From JBCCXL01 sp039191605 (lineage in GTDB: Bacteria; Acidobacteriota; Thermoanaerobaculia; Multivoradales; JAHZIX01), in assembly GCA_039191605.1 (NCBI GenBank), contig JBCCXL010000010.1, forward strand, positions 158,954 through 222,953: a DNA stretch of 64,000 nucleotides, written 5' to 3'. Shown piece after piece: positions 26,022 to 33,900 of the stretch (position 1 is the stretch's first letter; the number at the start of each line of letters is the position of its first letter). Position numbers and translations under genes: made by a program. Below the pieces are notes generated by a model, which was not told the origin of the DNA, made no database searches, and was given only the letters and a program-made list of their open reading frames with translations.

Positions 26022-29000
26022 CTGGTCTCCTTACCACCCGCAGACGGGACGCAGAATTACCATTTCTATCAACACCAAGCTGATCCTTGAAATCATACTC
26101 AAAAATATGACCTGGTCGATTATTGGTGTTGGGGCGTATCTGCCCCCGCTCAATCGTCTCGTAAATCATCGATCGAGGCTGACGGGCCGTTGTCCCTGGA
26201 CTGAACTTACCGGCTCTTGGTGCATCGCTCGACGCAAAATGACGATAAACAATATGATCTAGACCTTTTTGAGTGAGTTCGCCTGATCTACTGACCTCGG
26301 GCAAAAGTAGCTGAGCATCATTAGACGCGGACCTCGTCGCTGTTCCCACCTTATCAGCAGCACGTGCTCCTCGAGTTACCGCCCGGCCAGCAACTCCCCC
26401 AGCCCCCGACAGAGCAAGGAAGCGCCCTCCGTCCTGTAGTACCAGTAGCGCCGCCTCACCAGTCCCAACACTCGGATCAGCAAAGGCTCGCCCACTAGAG
26501 TCTCCTAGACGCAAGACGTCGAGGCTTCCCAGAGCAAAGTCGGCTGCCGCACCAGCAAAAGTAGCCTTAATGATTCCCCACGTGCTGCCATCGGAGAACT
26601 CATTCATCGACCGGGACTTGTAGCCCTCTACGTGGGGAGCAATGTCCTCATAGTATTGATTGCCAGTCTTCCAACGCAGCCCGTCAGGGTCGTAGTAGAT
26701 CAGCGGACTGTTCAACACATAGGTGTAGCGATTCCAGCTCTGTGGAAATTTGGCATCGGCAGCCGCCGGATCGAGGGAGAGAAAGCGGCCCAGCCGCGAG
26801 CTGTAGTAGCGCGCGTGCATGTAGTCGAGGTCGAAGTTGCCGACCACAGCGCCATCGAAGTCCCGTTCATGGCCGGTGAAACGGAACACACCGTCGTCGC
26901 TGGCGCTCGGGTTGAGCTGCTCACCGAAGGGGAAAAAGTCGCGGCGGAAGAGGATCGCTCCCGCGGGATCGGTGAGCAGACGAGCGGTTCCGAGGTGATC
27001 GAGGTGGTAATGCACCTTTCGCTCGAGGGCAATGCTCGAGGTGGGCCGCAGCCGGACCAGCAGGGCGTTCCCGCGGTAGACCAGATCCTCGTGGAGATCC
27101 CAATCCTCACTGCCGTCGCTGTTCTCGGCGAGGGAGAAGCGTCGCAGGACTTTGTTGTCGAGGCCGCGGAGGGTGAAGGAGGCCTCCGGGGGCTGCTGGA
27201 TGGTGCCGACGGTATAGGTGGCGACTCGCTCGCCACCGGTGTTGTAGACGAAGACTCGGTCTGCACCGGCTCCCTGGCTGCGGATCACCCGCCCCAGGGA
27301 ATCACGGGTCAGAGTGACGCCATCGAAGGCATTGAGGTAACCCGAATCGTCGTAGACGAAGCTTGAATCGGTGATTCGGTTCGATCCGAGATCTACCGAA
27401 TGAGGGAAATCGACGCCATCCCGCTTGCGGTTGGTGAGGTTGCCGGCAACGTCGTAGCTATACAGAACCGCAGAGCTCTGACTCTGAGAGCTTACCGTTG
27501 CGGAGGCGAGACGATCTACGGGATCGTAGGCAAAGGAATCTGGGCCAAAAGCCGTGAGGTAGCCCTGTTGATAGGACAGGGAGCGATCGAAGGCCGTACC
27601 GAAGCGGATTCTGGAGATCCTCCGCATGCCGGTAGGGTCGGTGCTGTAGACATCCTCCACCCCGTTGTCATGCTGCACCTTCTCCAGCATTCCGTTGGGG
27701 TGGTAGGTCAAGGTGGCGTAGGGTGTTGAGGGGCTTCCTCGAGGCCCAACGCTGCTCAGCACTCCCCGATCGTAGATGTGCTCGATCTCGGTGCGGGGAA
27801 AGAAGTTCGCGCACCAGCGCTCGTCGCATTGGGGATAATCGAGATCCCCCACCATCCCGAGACGGTCATAGGTCATCTCGAGATCGAAGCGATAGGTACC
27901 CTCGCTGGACGCCAGGGTGCCGGTCCCGTCGTCTCGGAGTCCGGTCACCAGCATCGTTCGCTTCGATGGACGCCCCTCTGGACCTTCATAAGCGAAAGTT
28001 TCGGCGACGGTCACCCGCAGCGTTTTCGACGGATCCCGGGGATCCGGGATCTCGTTGTGCTGACGAGCCCGGATCAAGCGGTCGATACGCCAATCCGTCG
28101 AGGCGTTGGCGACGTTCCCGCGGGCATAGGCGAAGTCCTGCAGGCGACAGTCCGCGCCGCTGGTGCAATCCGCCTTCCGTACCTGGATCAGGCGCCCGAC
28201 GGCGTCGTAGCGATACTCGAGATCGTAGGCTGAGTCCTCATCCCGGCTCACCGACGCCTTCCCCAGAGCGTCGTACCCTTGGTACGTGGTGCATCCGGGA
28301 TTTCCGCCCGAGCCGACCTTCTCTGGCACGCACTCCTTCTTCAAGAAACCACGACCGTCGTATTCGAAGGTGCGGCGCTGAACGACGGCCTCCGTCACGC
28401 CGTCGTTCATGCGAACTTCCACCAGCTTTCCGGCAACGTCATAGGTGTACTTGGTGTTGACGCCGCTGCCGTTGGCCGCAGAGAGCTCGTTGACCACCCG
28501 CAGACGCTCGTGATCATCGTAGGTCTCGAGGCGATTGCTGGTGCTGGGGCCGGCTGGAGTCGGCACCGTACGGCTATAGCGCATCGTGGTGCGCTCGGTG
28601 CGGGTGGTGGTGACGCTCCCGTCAGCGGCGGTCTGCCGACAGGCCCGCCCCATCAGGTCATACTGCGTCAAGGAGGCCGCAGGATTGGAGCTCCCCTCGA
28701 GGTGGGGCACGGTGACGGTCTCAACTCGGCCCAGCTCGTCATAGGTTGTCGCCACCCGCTGGCGGCCGGCTCCGTGGGGCAAGGTATTGAAGGCCTCGAT
28801 GACTCGACCCATGCCGTCGTAGCGGGCCTCGCTCTCGGTGAGCACGCTGCCGCCATCGGTTCTTCTCGTCGTCAGGCGTGCCCCAGTACTGCCAGAAGCC
28901 GGCGTGTAGAGATAAGCAAAGGCCGAATCGTCGTTCGGCTGAATGGAGGTCATACGACCGAGGTTGTCGTAGCCGTAGGTAGCGATCAGCGCCCCGACGC

Positions 29001-29925
29001 TATCCTCCGCAACTCGAGAGGCGGAGACCAGCCCGGTGGCGGGATCGAGATCCACGTCCTCTAGAGTGACCCGCAGGCCCCCCGCATCTTCGGGATCGAC
29101 CCAATGGGTCGCGGTGCGGATGCCATCGGTGTATTCGTACTCCACCTGATAGCTGGGAGTCAGGTTCGACAGATCTAGCGTCGAGAGCGCACCAGTTCCC
29201 AGACCGGCACCGTCCCCTCCATAGGTCTTCTCTTTGGTGATACGCCCCGTGGCGGAATCACGATCGACGACCTGCACGATGTCCGAAGGGCCCCGGGCTC
29301 CGTTTCGGGAAGCGAGAGTCCGGGTGCGAAGCCGCAGATAGGAGCTATCCCGGGTGTAGAAGACGCCCTCTTCCAGGGAGCTCGGGGACTCGTTCTCGTG
29401 GAGCTTGTTGTGGAAGGCGCGGAGCGCGCCGTCCCCGCTCAGCAGCTGCCATTGTGTGCTGTCGACGTAGGGGAAGTCGCCCGGCGCGTAGAGCTCTCCG
29501 CCGGTGAGGGTCCAGCCAAGGCCGGCATTGAAAGCCGAGGCCGGCAGGGCCTCGTTGGTCGGGGTGCCGTCGTCGGAGGCATCGCAGATTTGGACGATGG
29601 TGTCGTATCGCCACAGGCTCGAGTTGAAGGCCAGAGTGAAGCCGTAGGTCAGCTCCCCCTCCGCCACCAGCCGCGGCCCGATGGGCAGAGAGAAGCTGAG
29701 GTTGCCGTTGAAGAGGTTGACGCTGAAGTCCACCTGAACTTCATAGGCGGTTTCCGAGGAGAAGCCCCTTTCGAAGGCGGGATGGACCTGATAGCCCTCA
29801 GCAGGTTGACTCCAGACGGGAGTAGATGTAATCACCCAGCCACCGAAAGTCAGCGCGAGAAGCAGGAGGATCGTAGTGAGCTCACGAGCGGCGGTTCGCC
29901 GTCGGAACGAAGGAATGAAGCCCAC
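25990..29925 (-). CDS. RHS1: secreted RHS/YD-repeat protein with C-terminal toxin (shortened copy)
   Basis: 1311 residues from a GTG start behind AGGAGG, the same start context as RHS2. A signal peptide (TTILLLLALTFGGWVIT) implies Sec export. Residues about 40-195 match RHS2 nearly identically (PAEGYQVHPAFERGFSSETAYEVQV). Then about 455 residues present in RHS2 are missing in frame at LRLRT/RTLASRNG. YD repeats follow, then the RHS core end ARYYSSRLGRFLSLDP (about 1037-1053). The variable tip (about 1070-1311) carries HIVYRHF ... GKFSPGTT ... RLRVVRRPDGTIVTSFPY, a likely RNase-type toxin. RHS shells encapsulate the toxin for delivery to rival cells. An immunity gene overlaps the 3' end. Confidence 0.9.
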   Translation of the reverse strand: MGFIPSFRRRTAARELTTILLLLALTFGGWVITSTPVWSQPAEGYQVHPAFERGFSSETAYEVQVDFSVNLFNGNLSFSLPIGPRLVAEGELTYGFTLAFNSSLWRYDTIVQICDASDDGTPTNEALPASAFNAGLGWTLTGGELYAPGDFPYVDSTQWQLLSGDGALRAFHNKLHENESPSSLEEGVFYTRDSSYLRLRTRTLASRNGARGPSDIVQVVDRDSATGRITKEKTYGGDGAGLGTGALSTLDLSNLTPSYQVEYEYTDGIRTATHWVDPEDAGGLRVTLEDVDLDPATGLVSASRVAEDSVGALIATYGYDNLGRMTSIQPNDDSAFAYLYTPASGSTGARLTTRRTDGGSVLTESEARYDGMGRVIEAFNTLPHGAGRQRVATTYDELGRVETVTVPHLEGSSNPAASLTQYDLMGRACRQTAADGSVTTTRTERTTMRYSRTVPTPAGPSTSNRLETYDDHERLRVVNELSAANGSGVNTKYTYDVAGKLVEVRMNDGVTEAVVQRRTFEYDGRGFLKKECVPEKVGSGGNPGCTTYQGYDALGKASVSRDEDSAYDLEYRYDAVGRLIQVRKADCTSGADCRLQDFAYARGNVANASTDWRIDRLIRARQHNEIPDPRDPSKTLRVTVAETFAYEGPEGRPSKRTMLVTGLRDDGTGTLASSEGTYRFDLEMTYDRLGMVGDLDYPQCDERWCANFFPRTEIEHIYDRGVLSSVGPRGSPSTPYATLTYHPNGMLEKVQHDNGVEDVYSTDPTGMRRISRIRFGTAFDRSLSYQQGYLTAFGPDSFAYDPVDRLASATVSSQSQSSAVLYSYDVAGNLTNRKRDGVDFPHSVDLGSNRITDSSFVYDDSGYLNAFDGVTLTRDSLGRVIRSQGAGADRVFVYNTGGERVATYTVGTIQQPPEASFTLRGLDNKVLRRFSLAENSDGSEDWDLHEDLVYRGNALLVRLRPTSSIALERKVHYHLDHLGTARLLTDPAGAILFRRDFFPFGEQLNPSASDDGVFRFTGHERDFDGAVVGNFDLDYMHARYYSSRLGRFLSLDPAAADAKFPQSWNRYTYVLNSPLIYYDPDGLRWKTGNQYYEDIAPHVEGYKSRSMNEFSDGSTWGIIKATFAGAAADFALGSLDVLRLGDSSGRAFADPSVGTGEAALLVLQDGGRFLALSGAGGVAGRAVTRGARAADKVGTATRSASNDAQLLLPEVSRSGELTQKGLDHIVYRHFASSDAPRAGKFSPGTTARQPRSMIYETIERGQIRPNTNNRPGHIFEYDFKDQLGVDRNGNSASRLRVVRRPDGTIVTSFPY

Positions 29926-30535
29926 GACCCCACCTCCTGAATGAAGACCTCTGGTCTCTGAGGATCGATTCCCATCACGCGATCGCTGGCGTTGAAGCCG
30001 TTGGGAAGGAGAGCGGACTCCTGAGGCGCAGAGGCTAGGCCTGCTGCCGGGGGGCAACTGCCGTCAAAGACTCCGAATTCAATTACTCTAAGAAAGCCCG
30101 CAGAAGATTCTTCTCCCAAACAAAAAGCATCTTCTTCTATTCCTTCAAAATATGTATAAAAAGGCTCGTCATCGGGCCCGGTATGTTCCACAAAAACACC
30201 CCCTAGAACTATCCCTTCGACCAAGACAGCGTCATCTACGCTAACGTAGCTATAAGATAAATTCTTAGCAACAAGAGGTTCATCATCGCCTTTATAGCGG
30301 AAATCATCGCGCAGGATGAAGGTACCGCTTTCTACAAAGATACTGCACTGATGCTTACTCTCAGGTTTGAGCTTCTGACAGCTATACCAGCCCCTCCCTT
30401 GAAGCTCTCGATCAGCTAAGCCTCTTCGAGGACGCCAGGAGGAAGAGTCAGTGGAGCTGCCAGGTCACATTCGCAGGAGAATAGAACCATACAGACCGTC
30501 AAGAATAGTAAAACGCTGTTTCTCGAAATCATCAT
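29850..30535 (-). pseudogene. Frameshifted lipoprotein fused to an accessory-gene remnant
   Basis: An ATG at 30535 starts a clear lipoprotein signal (SVLLFLTVCMVLFSCECDL) and runs 39 residues to a TAG at 30416. The neighbouring frame then continues without a break: LADRELQGRGWYSCQKLKPES ... EGIVLGGVFVEHTGPDDEPFYTYFEG ... EFGVFDGSCPP. A one-base loss near 30420-30430 explains the switch. The final part, APQES..LP.GF, GIDPQRPEVFIQEVGS, is the C-terminus of the accessory protein that precedes RHS2 (36224-36877). There its TGA overlaps the RHS start; here TGA has become TGG, so the frame runs 25 codons into RHS1 and ends at 29850. This looks like an orphan lipoprotein or immunity gene recombined onto the accessory-gene end. 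Confidence 0.65.
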
Positions 30536-30657
30536 CAATTAGATCTCTACCCCCGACAGACTTTGCCACCGTCACAGAACACTTCGACCCAACCTCTACG
30601 ACTATCGACTCAGTGGACAAAGCCCACCTGCCCCTCCCACGCTCTCGGCACCTCTTG

Positions 30658-30924
30658 TCAAGAACTCCCTTTCGCCTCATCCATCATTCCAAAAAACTCA
30701 TCAATCCTGACACGTACAGAACCCTCACTCGAGGGAGTGATGATGTCCTGAATGAGCACCTCATCGCGTTCAAAATCCATAATCACATCATAACGATTAG
30801 CATTCACCTCTTTTATTACAGGCCCCTCACCGGACCTCGCCGATCGCAAAGATGCTGAGAGCAAGTCATGGATGTACGAGTTGTACTCCCACCTGAAAAA
30901 CCCTGCTAGAACTTCGTTAGACAC
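30658..30924 (-). CDS. Putative immunity protein of RHS2
   Basis: 88 residues from a GTG with GAGG six bases upstream. A TTG at 30936 overlapping the RHS2 stop (TTGA) would add four residues. Not a family I know. The content is EVLAGFFRWEYNSYIHDLLSA, a helical start, then strands (NRYDVIMDFERDEVLIQDIITP, VRVRIDEFFGMM); acidic and cytoplasmic. The location immediately after the toxin tip of RHS2, and low GC, argue for immunity. It has no visible similarity to the 168-residue gene after RHS1, although the two toxin tips look related. Confidence 0.65.
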   Translation of the reverse strand: MSNEVLAGFFRWEYNSYIHDLLSASLRSARSGEGPVIKEVNANRYDVIMDFERDEVLIQDIITPSSEGSVRVRIDEFFGMMDEAKGSS

Positions 30925-30932
30925 CTTACACC

Positions 30933-33900
30933 TCAATACGGATAAGCAGTCTGAATAATGCCATCACGCACAAACAGTCGGAGAGATCTAGCTCCGTTAC
31001 CATAGACATCTGTCCCAATTGTCTTGCTGAAGGTGTGCTCTACCGTGTAGGTAGAACCCTCCCTTGAAACCTTACCATAACGCAAGGCTTCATCAACGTA
31101 GCCCATAACCTGCTTAGCCCCCGTACCCTTGGAAAATCGGCTAACCCCATTCCAACCTGATTGATAGGAATGTCGGTGCATAATGTGTTGCATTCCTTCC
31201 ATTACCCCTCCCTTCTTATATTTGCTAATCCCCCAGGCTGCCTCAATCTGTCGCGGCGCCGGGAGAAGCTTGGGTGTATGCTTTGCAGCTTCAACCCCAG
31301 TTCTCACGGCAGCCTGTCTCGCGAGATAGACCGATTTCGCCCAAAGCGCTCCGCTCATCAGGCCTGGCCCCCACTCAATAAACATGATGGTACCAGTTTG
31401 AAGCCCCTCGACTTCATCCCTAATTTCCGCTATCTCACCCAATACCTCACAGGCAGAATCCCTGCACGAGGTATCACCACCCCTTGCCCAAACATGCCAG
31501 GCGATTTTCTCTTTCTGGCTCCAACCATGGTAAGGATCTTTTTCAACCACCTCCACGGCCTCGCTATCAACGCAATGATGGTTATCTTCAGAGACCGTAG
31601 TGCAATTTGCAATGAGCCCGTATTCGTCGACCAGAGTTGTCGGCGAGTTCAGAACATAGGCATAGCGGTTCCAACTTTGGGGGAATTTTGGATTCGCAGC
31701 CGCTGGATCGAGAGAGAGAAAGCGCCCCAATCGCGAACTGTAGTAGCGCGCATGCATGTAGTCGAGGTCGAGGTTGCCTACTACAGTACCGTCGGAATCA
31801 CGCTCATGGCTGGTGAAGCGGAAGACACCGTCATCGCTGGCGCTAGCATTGAGCTGCTCACCAAAAGGTAGGTAGTCGCGGCGGAAGAGGATCGAGCCGG
31901 CAGAGTCGGTGAGCAGGCGGGCGGAGCCGAGGTGGTCAAGGTGGTAATGCACCCGCTGTTCAGTGCCGACAGTGGAGGTTGGCCGCAAGCGAGCCAGCGT
32001 AGCGCCACCACGGTAGACGATATCTTCCTGGAGACTCCAGTTTTCGCTACCATCGCTGCTCTCCGACAGGGTGAAACGACGCAGCACTTTGTCGTCTAAG
32101 CCGCGGAGGGTAAAGGAGGCCTCCGGAGGCTGGCTGGCGGTCCCGACGGCATAGGTAGCGACCCGCTCACCGCCGGTGTTGTAGATGAACACTCGATCGG
32201 CGCCGGCACCTTGGCTACGAATCACTCGACCCAAGCGATCGCGGGTTAGGGTGACGCCATCAAAAGCGTTGAGGTACCCGGCCTCGTCGTAGATGAAGCT
32301 CGAGTCGACGATGCGGTTCGACCCTAAGTCCACCGTACGAGGAGCGCCTACTCCATCGCGCACGCGGTTGATGAGATTGCCGGCAACATCGTAGTCATAG
32401 AGAACCGTGGTGCTCTGACTCTGAGAGCTCACCACCGCTGAAGCGAGTCGTCCCACAGGATCGTAGGCAAAGCTATCCGGCCCAAAGCCGGTGAGATAAC
32501 CGTGCTGGTACGAGAGCGAACGATCGAACGCAGAACCGAAGCGGATTCGCGAGATCCTCGGTAGGCCGGAGGAATCGCTGCTGTAGGTGTCTTCTACCCC
32601 GTTGGCGTGCTGAATCTTCTCCAGCAGACCGTTGGGATGGTAGGTGAAGTCAGCATAAGGAATGGAGTTCCCGAGACGAGAGACGGAGCTCAGCACCCCC
32701 TGATCGTAGGTGTTCTCGATCTGGGTACTGGGGAAGAAGTTGGCGCACCAGCGCTGATCGCAGCGAGGATAGCTCATCTCCTCCACCATCCCGAGACGGT
32801 CGTAGGTCATCTCGTGATCGAAGCGATAGGTTCCCTCGCTGGATGCCAGGGCACCCGTCCCATCGTCTCGCAGCCCCGTCACCAGCATGGTGCGCTTCGA
32901 AGGCCGCCCTTCCGGACCTTCATAGGTGTAGGTCTCAGAGACCGTCACTCGCAGAGTCTTGGAAGGATCTCGGGGGTCTGGCACCTCGTTGTGCTGACGG
33001 GCCCGGATCAGGCGATCGAGACTCCAATCGATGGAGGCATTGGCGACGTTCGAGCGCGAATAGCTAAAGTCCTGGAGGCGACAATCGGCACCACTACCGC
33101 AATCCGCTTTGCGAACCTCGATCAAGCGCCCGACAGCATCGTAGCGGTACTCGAGGTCGTAGGCCGGGAAGTTCTGGGTCCGCATCACCGACGGCTTCCC
33201 GAGAGCATCGTGCCCCTGGTAGAGCGTGCAACCCTCCTGACCGAGGCCGAAGCCACCCATTTCAGGGAGGCATTGTTTCTTCAAAAAGCCCCGACCGTCG
33301 TAGTCGAAGGTCCGAACCTGGCCTGCAGCCTCGGCGAGGCCATCGGTCATCACCACCTCAACTAGCTGTCCAGCAACATCGTAGAAGTAGCTGGTGTTGA
33401 CTCCACTGCTATTTTGCCCAGAGAGCTCGTTGACCACACGCAGACGGCCAAGATCGTCGTAGGTTTCAAAACGATTACTGGAAATAGAGTTACTAGGAGT
33501 GGGGACAGTACGGCTATAGCGCATCGTGGTGCGCTCTGTTCGGATGGTTGTTACACTACTATCGGCTGCGGTCTCGCGACAGGCACGTCCCATCAGGTCA
33601 TATTCGGTGGTAGAGACCGCAGGATTACTGCTGCCCTCGAGATGGGGCACGGTCACTGCCTCGACTCGGCCCAGCTCGTCGTACGTCGTCGCTACTCGCT
33701 GCCGACCTGCACCGTGAGGCAAAGTGGTAAACACCTCGACGATCCGCCCGAGACCATCGAAGCGCGTCTCGCTCTCAGTGAGCACCGTGCCGCTATCGAT
33801 TCTCTGCACCGTCAAGCGCGCCCCCGTGCCACCAGAGGAAGGCGTGTAGGCATAGCTAAAAGCCGCATCGTGAATTGGCTGAATCGTTGTCATTCGGCCA

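Noticed and set aside
30465..30680. Leftward 71-codon frame between the two RHS copies
   Set aside because: Its end lies in the frame of the later lipoprotein part, but the lipoprotein signal in the next frame from ATG 30535 is a far better N-terminus; I use that and treat this frame as chance.
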